64,000 nucleotides of DNA, taken from the NCBI RefSeq assembly GCF_036898095.1, contig NC_090746.1, forward strand, positions 55,656,869-55,720,868. The letters are read 5' to 3'. Both the position numbers and the translations under genes were made by a program. The DNA comes from Palaemon carinicauda. Lineage: Eukaryota > Arthropoda > Malacostraca > Decapoda > Palaemonidae. This document shows positions 39,101 to 50,935 of this stretch, one piece after another; within the stretch, counting starts at the first letter, position 1, and each line of letters starts with the position of its first letter. The notes under the pieces were generated by a model. It was not told the origin of the DNA, did no database searches, and saw only the letters and a list, made by a program, of their open reading frames with translations.

Positions 39101-40106
39101 TGTCTATACACGCACACACTTAAGTTTATGCGCTACGTACACAAATTGTGTATGAAAGTGTATGTATTTATTAAAACAATTAGTAGTATATCTGTATCTA
39201 CAAGAAATCGAGATTTTTATAATATACCACTAGCCACCACATAAATTTTTGAGATGGTATAATTCAACAAGACGTCGGTGTTCTACGTTTTGGCGAACCG
39301 AAGCATTTCTTACCAGAAGGAATAGGAAAAATAATTTTAATTAGAGAATGTCATATATGTAATCGAAGACGCGATTGCATTGAACCAAATGAGATGTTCA
39401 CTAAAAGCCGGCGCAAGAAAAGAAAAAAAAAATGTTAATTTTTGAGTGACTCGTCGAAATCTTCATAGAGACAATTTAATCACCGGTTGCTCATGAACAA
39501 TATGTCCCTGGCGTTTCTCAAGGGAAAAAGAAATAGCGTTTGGAGAAAAGACTGCGGCTTTTAAAGTGTTAAACCGTAATAAACTGGGGAGCAACCTGCC
39601 AGATAGCAACAACACGCACATTTGCGTTTGGAAGTAATTCGCTTTGCCTTTGTTCCACCTGTGCAAGTGGCGGGAAGGAGGAGGAGGAGGAGGAGGCCAA
39701 TGAGAGCCCTTGCGCATAATACAAAGCTCGTCACGCCATTGGTTAACCACTGTCTCTCGAGGAACTGTGTGATTTTCCTCGCTTCCTGGGGGAAAGACAG
39801 TTTCCTTTGTTGTTGAATACCACGCCACAAGATCCCTTAAATGTTGATACCACACGAACTTTACGTTTGTGTTGTTCCAGTTTTCTGATGAGGTCTATCC
39901 TATGTTGCTGAAGCTGAAAACGAGTGATTTGACAATTGCATTCATCTTGCTTTCATCATTATTATACAATAACAATAGGGACCATCTGCCTTTTGTTGGT
40001 TCACTATCAATCTATATATAATGGCAAAGATTCCCAATGATACCAAAATGGGATTCATATTACTGTCAAAGATATCAAATCACCGGAGGAAAAGCAATCT
40101 GTTATT
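39101..40106. other. Gene-free spacer
   Basis: A 130-codon minus frame (39,463-39,855) and an 89-codon minus frame (39,561-39,830) overlap each other. A GGA repeat (39,677-39,694) makes their Pro or Leu run. No recognisable domain, so I treat them as chance frames. Confidence 0.55.
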
Positions 40107-40321
40107 CTACGGAGATCTTGTGGGGAAGATGAGTTTGCAGAGCTTTTCGACGACGGGTTCGGGTAAATGAGCAAGTTGATCCAGAGAGGGGGGAGGGGAG
40201 TCCGGAGGATAACGGTGGAGGGTTTTAGAGATAGGTTGGGGATAGGTTAGTGGGGTTGCAGGGCAAGCGGCAGCACCAGCACCAACAGCAGCACCAGCGA
40301 GGAGTTGACCTTGAACCTCAT
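40107..40321 (-). other. Candidate small secreted-peptide locus, frame-broken or spurious
   Basis: On the minus strand an ATG at 40,321 starts a 24-codon frame ending at 40,247. It reads MRFKVNSS, then a hydrophobic run of Leu/Val and a closing LPLALQPH. This has the shape of a secretory leader: short basic start, hydrophobic core, small residue (PLA). Nearly every codon ends in G or C, unlike the AT-rich surroundings. The +1/-1 alternative frame is open from 40,370 down to a TAG at 40,107 and carries a PLTYPQPISK-type Pro-rich stretch, then an amphipathic LPEPVVEKLCKLIF segment. A single-base indel near the leader's end would join the two. No good splice donor lies before the leader's stop. 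Either a small gene broken by a real or assembly indel, or chance in a GC-richer patch with CTG/GTG repetition. Confidence 0.2.
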
Positions 40322-40628
40322 GTACTCCCACTACCACCGCTGGACTGGTGTGCCGACGTATCGCGCGCACACCGGTTTGCCAGCAATATCATCTGAATGC
40401 CTGGAGAGAGGTACAACGTTTAGCATAAGTGCGCGCAATCTTTGATTTTCATCACTATAGTGATGATCTTTTAATATATTTTCTATGTTGCAGAATTGAA
40501 TAGTTTCTGGACATCTTACGTCGCAACGACTACTGTTGCACGATTGCCTGATTGATTTGCTTTGTTATCTGGCTCTGCAGCTTTACAGAAGAGATGATGC
40601 TTTGACACTAAATTATGACAAAAAATCA

Positions 40629-40631
<3 letters not shown>

Positions 40632-40691
<60 letters not shown>
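40632..40691. repeat. (CT)n microsatellite
   Basis: About 30 uninterrupted units; left border of the long tract-poor block. Confidence 0.97.
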
Positions 40692-40692
<1 letters not shown>

Positions 40693-43600
40693 ACAGTACA
40701 TCGTTCAGCACTGTTTGGTAAGGTTTAATGCTACATAATGTTCAAAATGTTTTATTCCAGCAGTGATGAAAATGTGGAATGATCATTTTAATCAGTTGAA
40801 TTGATGAAGCTCCTAAAATCCAAATTTGATGCAAAACTCTTAGTTGAACAAGTTATCGAAGTTAAGTTTCATCATACTTGGTGCAAATTTTGCCTATTTA
40901 TATAACGTTGTAATTCATATGATCCTATTTTTGGTAATCCCAATTATAGTTTATTTTTCACACTGGGGTGCCTTCCCCATTGGCTTGGAATAAGGATTTT
41001 TTTTTTTCAACTAGGGTTTTATCTTGGACTGTATTAATGATAATATGAACTAAAAAAAAATAAATTGATTTCATATACTTGAAAACAATTTTCACCTCCT
41101 TCTCTTGTTTTTAAACAATGACGGGAAAGCTGCTCAATCACTTGACTCAGATTGAAATTCAATTGAGACGTTCCTTCGGCAATGGCATAAATGAAGCCGT
41201 GGTCGTTCATCCACAATAGAGTGACATTTCAGTCCAGCTCATCCAGTTCGTACTCCTTTGTTATATAAGGCAATTCATTGATTGGCCTGTCTTCTGTCTG
41301 TTAGTTTTTACATGTATTGAATGATTCCTTTTTTCATTTCTAAGAAAATGGAAGAGTTGGGTGGATTTTTTCTTTGCCTCTACCTGGTTTGAAGCAATTA
41401 TATTTTGTTAGTTATGACTCTATCTCTTTTAACGTTTGCTGAATTAAATTATACAACATAAATCTGTCAAATTGAAGCTTTAATAATTATTAGACCTTTC
41501 TTAATAATTCATTGAAATTAGGTACAGGAATTATAAGATTTCGATGCGTAATAGAATAAATTCTTAGTTAAGAGAATTAGAAATTTTCGCTGCTTACTAG
41601 AATAAATTCTCAGTTCACCTTCAGTTCAGATCAGCATAGCAATGACATGTTACTAAAACATAGCCTTTGCACATCTGCCTCAGGCTTGAAAGAGATATAA
41701 ATTTCATTCTCATGAGTTTAAATGTGTATTTCCTTGACGGAATGAGGTCAGCCACTTTAGAAAGATGACTCGAACTGAAGCAAATCATTTCTCGCACATC
41801 AACTGTCATGTGTCATTCATCCTGGTTGTGTATCATAGAGAGTGGCTGCTATGAAAAGTTCATGATAATAATTATTATCATCATTATTATTGGTTCTACT
41901 TTTATCATGGAATGAGCAAAACTGATAGTCACTCACCAAGTAAAAACATGAATAAAAATACGCGTGAAAAAGATATAACGATGAAATTTGAAATAAACTA
42001 GTAAAAGCAAACGAGTATTTAATTTTTATGAACTCTTCAGTGAGGCGGAACTTCAGTCCAATTCATTCCACGTCAATTACATTGAATGAATAAGCTATTA
42101 GACTGAAAACAAGATATAAGCATGGCATTCGTCTCTTCAAAATATATCTCTCTTTGCTTTGCTTAACGTTGGTATTTGACACCGTGAGACGAGTACAGAA
42201 ACAGCGAGATTACTTAAGAGAGTGTAACACACAGTATTACGAGGTCGTTACCCTGGGTACGGGTTGCTCGAAAATTACACATGACGGATAACGCTCTAAA
42301 TTATATACTTGCGGAATGTTATACGAACAACAACATAAATTTCACGTTTAATTGAAGGCTATAATTCCTCGGCGCCAGGTCGTATTTTCAGGACAGTGGC
42401 CGTTGCCAGGTTAGAAAAGCTCCCTGGCGGACGGTAAGAGGGCCCATGAAATGTGGATACAAAGAGGTGCGTAGTGAGAAGGAAATAAAAAAAAAGGGGG
42501 GGGGGGGACCTCCATCCATCTATGCCCCCTCCCCAATGCCCAGTACGTTCTTTTCCTATATTATTGTTTTATCCACAGTGATATGAATTGTCGTGACGAT
42601 GTATAATCCGCCAATCACCTACAAATGTCTATCTCTTTTACACACATTAACGTATCAAGTATGGTGCGTTATTTTTAGCTGGTTAACACCACCGGTTTGA
42701 TGACTGTTTATACTGAGTGATTATACCGAGTTGGATATCACTAATGCGATGACCTTTTTGTGAACCATCACATGGAAGATAGTTATGGCTATTGGGACTG
42801 AGGTCATTAGCCCCCGTTGCTAAACGTATCGTTGTTTGGCCAACACTGCTCGGCTGACGTAGCTCTTGATATGTAGAGAACAGGAAATTGTTTCTAGTCT
42901 AGGGAAATAGTGTTGGACATCATGTCTTAATGAAAATACTCATTAATAGGAAAGATAAAGTACGAAAGCATGAATTTACTGTTTTACACTGTTTTAAGTA
43001 GGTTAAAGAACTATAGAATTCTAGGGTATGTACAAAGAATGTACAGTTGGCTAAACACCGTCAAAAGATTCTGTGTATGATTTCGTCTTTGTGTGACTAT
43101 ACACAACCAGTTCCATATATTACGGTAGTGTAGATACAGGAAAATACAACCGAGTAAACATTGTATAGTATAGAACTAGCATTTTAAAGTCAGAGTTATA
43201 CAATGTATCGTGGTTTTTAAAAGAAATAGTCTTTATAATTTTTTTATGACCTATGAAAAAATAAGCAAGCGAGCTTCACTAAAGTTCATAAACTATGTAT
43301 AGTAAGGTCCCTTTAGGCTTACTGACTTTTGAAAATTCTTTGGTAGTTGAAGAGAAAGTTACCTTTGAAATATTATTCTCTATACACAATGCTACCGCTA
43401 AATTTAACATCATGCGTGACAGAAGTGCGTCGATACTCTTTAATGTTCGCGATCCATTTACAGTGCAAAGAATGCAGTAAACCATACAGTGAAGTTAAGT
43501 GCCAAAGCTTTCATTCACAGTTTTACAAACTTAGGTCCAAATATTTATAGAATTGAGGAATTGCTTTCTTTCAACACCAGAAATAGGTTTTATGCTTAAA

Positions 43601-46600
43601 ATATTTGAAATGTCGAAATGAATTTTTTCCAAACCTTAAGTTCATAAAACTATTAAAAAACACATATAAATTAATAAAATTTATGATAAATCACATCTTT
43701 TCAGGAAAATAAGCTACAAAATGAAAAACATTTATTGTAAGCTTTTATATAATCAGCCTCAATTTTCCTCCAACACGTTTCAACCAAACCCCGGGAGAAT
43801 TATCCCCCGCCTGTCATTCAACCCCTACCCCCCCCCCCCAGAGAACAAGAGAAAAGCTTCCTTAAAATATGTAACTCGTTCAAGGTAAAGTAATTCGGGA
43901 CAAAATGCTACAACTGTACAAGTAACCCATTGTATTGGCGCTAAGAGACGTCCAGACTCCAAGCCTCCCAATCGTGACAAAGAAAGAGTGCACACTTGCT
44001 GATTATGTGCTGAGAATGGTGGCACGGCTTTGCAAGTGTTCCTGAGTGGCAGTGACCCTTAGGCCCGATTAACTAATAACACACCTACATCTTTTACATC
44101 TGCTCACCTGTGTAATTACCCAATGGATATGATAAAATTTAGTAACATTAATATTTCTACAGTTATTGCCTGTTTGGGAAAATATGTTAATGTTAGTCTT
44201 CTAAATAGATATACTTCATAGTCTGCTATAAATTTGAATAAAATATTTCAGTATTTCAGTGAAAAAATGTAAGTATGGTGCGATGATCACTAAAACGATT
44301 CAATATTATTACCTCTGCATTTAGACATATAAATTTTGTTTTCTTGATTACAAAAGAGAGAAAAAAAAATATTGATTCCTTGTAAATCTTAACGAACATT
44401 ATTTTTCTGGTTGTTTTGGTCTTTTTTTTTTTTTACTCTAGTTTCATGATTATTTTGATACTGGTTCTATACTTGTAAATCGAACTAAACTTTGAAAGTG
44501 TATTTTCATTCGCTTTCCGATGCTTCATTATCATATCAGCTTTTTCCTTTACGTTTGAATTTAATAATTTACATTATTTTCGTTATTATTTATATTAAAA
44601 AATTATAGACATGAAATTATATAATATTCTACAAAAATAAAAATAAAAGTCAAAATATATACTTTAAAGATTCTTTGTTTCATGCTTATGAATATTGCAT
44701 GTAGGCATCTTTTGTGATTCTATTTTTTTTTAACAAGGACATTATATCTTGGCAACTGTTGTTGCGTTTGTAACACTTCCACAAACAATGCAAATAGACG
44801 ATTAACAATACAATATTGTTTTTATCAATGTTAGATTTTCCTGCTATATCATATAATAATAATTTCAAGAAACAGATAATTTAGTTTACAGCATTTAGAA
44901 TAAGTCTAAATAATACTTTTCCCTCTGAAAAAAGAAAACGTAGATTTATTTCCATTAGTCCCCAATACATTTCGAATGTCTTTACACTTTTTTTTAAATC
45001 TTTACCCTGGGTAAACCCGCGTAGTTCTCTCTTGTTTGCTAACAACTGCGTTTGCAAAGTGTAATTTATCTCTACAACCTTTCACATTTGTAGCGCAAAG
45101 TGTATTTTCTATCGATTTTTACTCTATTCGTGTAATCAGTAGCACTACGAGCTTACTTATTTGGTCTTTAGATAAAACGTATAGTAATAAATACTTATTC
45201 CACCCGTGCAATTTTTTTGTTGTGCTTACTGTGGGATACATATTGCTGTATAACCCACTTGTACTGACTATTGTGTTGTGTTGCGTGTGTAACACCTACG
45301 TAAACATAAAAAATATGCTTCCTGTGAGCCATTGCCACAAGTGAACTTTAAAACCAAATTTACTATTGTATTGCCATTTGTTTTATTGTCAATTAACTGC
45401 TATTTACTCTGTTGTAGAATTATTCGCAGTACATATAATATCATGAACTTTAGGTACCTATACTTAAGAGCAGTAATGAGTCAACGCTTCAAAGGAGATG
45501 TATACACAATTATCATTTCCTTTTAATGGTCTTGCCTGGGTTTGTTCTAAGTGATATATTATTAAAAAGATTTTTGGTTATTACCGATTTTTTGGCCAAA
45601 TTTTATCAAAATGTTTTCCATGCAACATTTTTCGTATTGTTTCACCTCTGCAACATTCACTGAACTTATAAAGATTAAATGGAAACTTTGGAAAATTGTA
45701 AAGACTTAGTAAAGTATATATTTCATCTATAAAAAAATCTATCACCTGAAAAGAAGCGACAATAGGATTAAAATAATTACGATTAATAGATATGAAACTG
45801 ATGGGCCACAAAGCTCAATGAAAGCTCAGCTTAGTTTGAATAAGAATGAAAAACTAATTTCAGAACGCAAATAAGTTGTGATATCTAAACTACAGGTTTC
45901 AATTTATAAAGTTCTTTGAAGACAAGTAAAGAGGAGATGAATTTAGAAGTTTCAATGAATTTGTTCCCTTTCAATCGAGTTTCTACATGAATGTGACCCA
46001 ATTAAAGTGGCATGAATTTGTTTTCGTACACAACTGTATGATATATGTTGATACGGTGTGTATGTTCGTTTTCCTTTATCTATTAATTATGGCGTACACA
46101 TTAAGCTCTGATAAGAAAGACATCAGTTGAGTGTATGTCATAGTTTCTGGGAATGAGTTTCTACAATTCCCATCTCTTCCCTCCCCCGCTTCACTTAAAA
46201 TAGACACCTGTTCGTCAGGGTGAACCTGGTATACATGTGTCCGCTGGTCCGAACTTCCGGGAAACAATAGAAGACACTTGTGCAGTGATAACATTTACCT
46301 ACACTTTTCCATGGTGAAATGTGTTCTATTGTTACGGATGAATTCACTCATATAACCAGGATACAAATAACAAGGTCCTTCCTGGTTTAGATACAGTGAC
46401 GTTTTTATAGGTTCAGTGTAAGTGAATACCAAAGAAATGGACAAGTGTTGTTAAACTTGACACAATTTTAATGATTGATGTTCTTTATTGTATCACCATT
46501 CCTCTAGACTGTTTTCGCTGAATATCTTTCCTCATGGACGGGAATTACACAAATTTATACTTTTTTATCGTTCAAATCTTGAAATAACAAAGTACTAAGT

Positions 46601-47362
46601 AACAAGTATACATCTAAATATGAAAAGGTTTTCGACCCAGAAGACTTTGAAGGCCTTCAAGAATGTTTCCTCACCTGACCCTACTGTCCCTGTCCGTCCC
46701 TCCGTCCAACCCCATCCGTCATACTAAAACACGGCATCCTCCTTAGAACAGGTGTCCTACTATCGGTTGGTTTCATCCGACAGGTAACCCCCACCCCCCT
46801 CCGGAGTCAGCGTCTCCCCCCCCCCCCCACCATCTGCTTTCAGTGGGATTTGGAGACAGCGTCAAAGGAGGCTATATACATACATTCGTCCATTGTTGCA
46901 TCTCGAAGCCCAGAGCACAGAAGCGGCTTGTCCACATAAATTATGCAAGACAAGATTATCTCAATAATGAGAATAGATCTTGTTTCTTATTTTGCAGTGC
47001 TTGTATTAAAGGTAGAAGAATATTATATTCATGATCTGCCTGGCGCATTATAATGATAGCCTGAGGACGTCATCAATAGCTGTGTGTTCTTTTCGCCAGT
47101 TTAGAGATGAATTATGTGAAAATGTCGATGGTCCATCGGTCTTCGGGGAAAAAAAAAAAAAACGGCTAGGAAGTGAGGGGGAAGGGTAAGGGTTTGGGGA
47201 TGGGACGGGACGGGACGAAATCGGCGGCATGGCCCATGGCCGGTTCGATGCAAAAGTTAGACGCTTGTCTTTTCTAATAACATATTAATATCCTTCAACC
47301 TTGGGATTTCCTGACGTCATTAACGAAGGAAGGATGTACCCCAAAAAGAAAAGAAAATTATC

Positions 47363-47365
<3 letters not shown>
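40692..47365. other. 6.7-kb block without long dinucleotide tracts
   Basis: This is the longest stretch in the window with no dinucleotide tract above about ten units. I see no gene. It is strongly AT-rich, mainly at 43,500-46,700. Homopolymer runs (A9-G12 near 42,488-42,508; C10 near 43,830; C12 near 46,817) are the only low-complexity DNA. The longest frame is 102 codons (45,036-45,344, plus), hydrophobic but compatible with AT-rich chance translation. A GGGAC-type pentamer repeat lies at 47,202-47,217. Confidence 0.65.

Positions 47366-47421
<56 letters not shown>
47366..47421. repeat. (AG)n microsatellite
   Basis: About 27 uninterrupted units, 47 bp after an exact CRE octamer at 47,312-47,319. 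Confidence 0.97.
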
Positions 47422-47423
<2 letters not shown>

Positions 47424-47770
47424 AGGAATTGTCGTACAGATGCATTTATATCTAAAGGATGCCTCACAATTGATAACAAGATGAACAATTGAAATTAACA
47501 AATCGATACAAATAAACAAATGCTCCACTATCAGCCTGACCTTTGTTATATTCCAAAAAAGTCCTGTTCAAGCAGAGCGATGACGATAAAAAAGCCGACC
47601 AAAATTACCCATCAAACGGATTTACAATAAACGAGTTAACGACCTGACGTCACCAGACTGGATTTCTGAATGCACTCCGTTACAAAAGAGGCAACAATGC
47701 CTATCCCGGCTGGAAATTCAAACAATAGCGTTTCTTAGTAACCTTCTCTGAAGGCAATGCCGCCGAACAC

Positions 47771-47773
<3 letters not shown>
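47422..47773. other. Gene-free spacer with an exact CRE octamer
   Basis: No gene seen; TGACGTCA at 47,645-47,652. Confidence 0.6.

Positions 47774-47832
<59 letters not shown>
47774..47832. repeat. (CT)n microsatellite
   Basis: About 29 uninterrupted units. Confidence 0.97.
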
Positions 47833-47834
<2 letters not shown>

Positions 47835-50800
47835 GCGACAAACATAGACAGGAGAAGCTGGTTCGACCTAGACCAGACCCTAACCCCTCAACTGTCAAAT
47901 CACGGAGTGGTTTGGCTGTACCGCGTGACCTCCATGGGACACCGTAGCACATGAGAAGAAGCCTCTCTTGCGCATTTATTTAGGGTTATCTGTCGTCATC
48001 ATAAGAGTGATGGGCAATGATACTAATTTGAATGAAGTTGATGGATTTTCCAGAAGAGAAGGATATAACTACGGAAAAAATACCAAGAAAGAATAAACTA
48101 TAAGAAGGCATGTGGGTCTCGTTAAAAGATGAGTCTTCTGTAATCAGACTAATTAATATTGTAATCATTATCTGTAGTACATCCATTCCTCAAGAGATAG
48201 GGTTTCGTAACCACCATAAATGTGATGATCATGCCAATAGGTAATAACATGATTTCTTTGGCTTTAATGACTCCGGTCAGCTTACAATTAAAGATAATTT
48301 TGTGGGATGTTCTGTCTTTTCTTGATGCTAAGATCTTAAGGTTATTATTTTGCTCAGGTAATTTTTTGTTATATAATAATTAACCTATACACCTAACACA
48401 ACCTGTCTAATAAGGGTACTAGTATGAGACTATGTTACTTTACATGTATGTTATAACATGTTTTCCTGTGTACATATAGAACCAGAGTACATTGTAGTAG
48501 CACCCTCACAACTCCAGCAGTAAATGCGCGTTCATTCTCGAGTGATTTTGGAAGTCACCCAGACACAAAACGGAAATTCATCCGACCAATTTACGCGTGT
48601 AGAATCTCGAAAGCGTGATGTGAGGACGGCTTGTGCATCCCGTGACGTCACAACGACACCTCCCCAGAGTCACCACAAGAACGCACCAGCTCTTCTTCTC
48701 ACTTCCTTCTCCTCCTCCTATTGCACTTACCACAAAGCTCCCGAAGGGAAATGGCGAGAGGAAAGGGATAAAAAAAACTAATCACGCACCCACTGTGAAT
48801 AAAGGTGAAACTTGATTTACAACAGGGCGTGGTATGAGTCTCTAAGCCCTTTATGTAAATAAAGAAGTAATTCAACTGAAAACGACTCTTGTATGTTTTC
48901 CGTTGATTGTTAACTTATTTCTTCAAGAACAACCAATGAATATCGTTTTTTGCGTTATCGAATTACTCTAAATACGTTTCCACGTATTACACAATGATAT
49001 TTGGTGTAATAAATTAAATTAGCCATGTACGTCCTTTATTTTTCAAATCCATATCAGTGATGAGTTTTTATTTAGTTTCCGATTATTTCTCCGGCTTCGA
49101 TATATCTAATTTTGCTCTATAAAATTATTAACTTTTATCATCAATTGTCTGAAAAATATTTGGGATGAATCAGCTCTTTATTATAACGATAATAACAATG
49201 ATAATAGTGATAATGAAATTTAGCCCAGTCGGAGGGAGTGCCCTGAAGGCTTCCTCATTATTGTGTTTGTCCTCTAGAGTCTTTATTGTCCCATGTGGAT
49301 TTGGCTCCATACCTGACTGGGGTTTATGATCGAGACAATTTCGTGTAGGCTACGTTTGCAAACAAATTATTGTTCTTGTTTGTTTCTTATCCACAGTGAT
49401 GTGCTATTTGTTTTTTAGATATTTATAAAATTGTAGAGGCTAGTAGAGTCTTTGAGAATAATTCAGCACCAGTTATGTGAATTGCCAATATATACAAGAA
49501 ACATATTAGGAGCCGCAGGAAGAACGTTTTATTTTTTTTTTCTGGAACCTATTCCTATTATTCCTGCAGTGTAATTCTTTACTTGTTTCTTGCGTAAACA
49601 TCCTGTTATTATCGTCTTTGCTAGGACACATGATTTTTTTTTTTCCTTTTTGCCGAATCATGGCAAGGTGCAGCAGCTAGAACAACTTTTTGTTAAGATC
49701 TGGGGATGGCCGTCACTCACTTCCTCATTGATGGAATCAACTTCTTTACCAACCCGGGATATATTTTTTCACTCATTGTACCTATAGCGGACCTTCACGT
49801 ACCGCAGTTGTTATCTAGAGAATCCTTGTAAGCTTCATGTTACTTTGGTATGATCAAGTTATATTAGGGTTCCAGCAAAATGAACAAGATTAGGATTCAA
49901 TTCACAGACCAATGCGTTTACCTCCGGGGGGGGGGGGGGGCAGTTAAAAGTAGCTTTGGAGTTATTAGTAAGCTATGGGCAGACATTTTGGTTGTCGACC
50001 TTGACGGCTTTTGGGAGGTACTTTTCACGTAACAGTGGCTGACGTGCTTAGCAACTATAGCATCAGACAATGCAGTTGTCCCTATTGTTGCAGCCTCGGG
50101 AGGTGCGAACGTTTAAATCATCTTTCATAAACAAGTGCAAATGCTTCATCACAAAAGACATAACCAACAGGCCTTCACAATGACTTCATCACACTTCATC
50201 GCGCTACGCAGCTTTATCACCGATGTGCTTTTGTGTGTGTGTGTGTGTGTTTCCGTTGTAAGGTTTAGCAATTGAAAGAGGGTCTGAGAATGGAACGGAC
50301 ACATTCGTTGGGCGTGGCTGTTCCTCAAATCCTAGTGGTTCAAATTTCAAGCGTCCTGGGCAACGAAATAAAAATAACTAATCTAGAATCAAGATGTCGG
50401 TATCTTCCCTACTTGTATGTCTCGTTTTATTCGTCGTATTCTGCATGCATCTGCATAAGCTTTACGTAACCTAATCAGGAAGTGAGTTGCCCCTCTGTTG
50501 CCTCAGCCACAAAGGTATCTACTTCAAATGCCTGTCCAAATCAGGCAGTTCCTGGTGCCTCCTTCTATTTGTTTCTGTTTGAGATGGCATACTCTTGTTA
50601 TCCTGCTCCTTTCCAGTTTTATCGTAAATTTTCTGGAATTAACCGCACAGATCTTTTGAATGAGATTCCATAGTTTCATTGAAACATATTGAATAGAATT
50701 TCTGGTAAGCAAAGAGCAAAGACTATTCCATCCCCTGTACTTGTTTCTTTTGATAATGGTGTTCATTCAGATATGAACTTATGCATAGTAGATTACGATT

Positions 50801-50854
50801 TCCATTTAGTTTTTATATTGCCGTATAAATTTATTTTGTGTGTGCATAAGGAAT

Positions 50855-50856
<2 letters not shown>
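47833..50856. other. Long gene-free spacer
   Basis: No gene seen over 3 kb. A GC-balanced patch at about 48,520-48,760 holds a CCAAT string (48,586-48,590) and an exact CRE octamer (48,643-48,650). A G16-type run lies near 49,926-49,940 and a short GT run near 50,232-50,250. Frames are short and unremarkable. Confidence 0.6.
48586..48650. promoter_or_regulatory. CCAAT string with CRE octamer in a GC-balanced patch
   Basis: A CCAAT (48,586-48,590) lies about 55 bp before TGACGTCA (48,643-48,650), in a patch richer in CpG than its surroundings. CCAAT plus CRE is a common promoter pairing. No start site, TATA box or exon was found, so this is weak. Confidence 0.15.

Positions 50857-50934
<78 letters not shown>
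50857..50934. repeat. Compound microsatellite (CA)n-(TA)n
   Basis: About 14 CA units join directly to about 25 TA units. Confidence 0.97.

Positions 50935-50935
<1 letters not shown>

Noticed and set aside
45036..45344. Hydrophobic 102-codon frame as a membrane protein
   Set aside because: AT-rich DNA translates into Phe, Ile, Leu and Val by chance; no topology signal or conserved motif.
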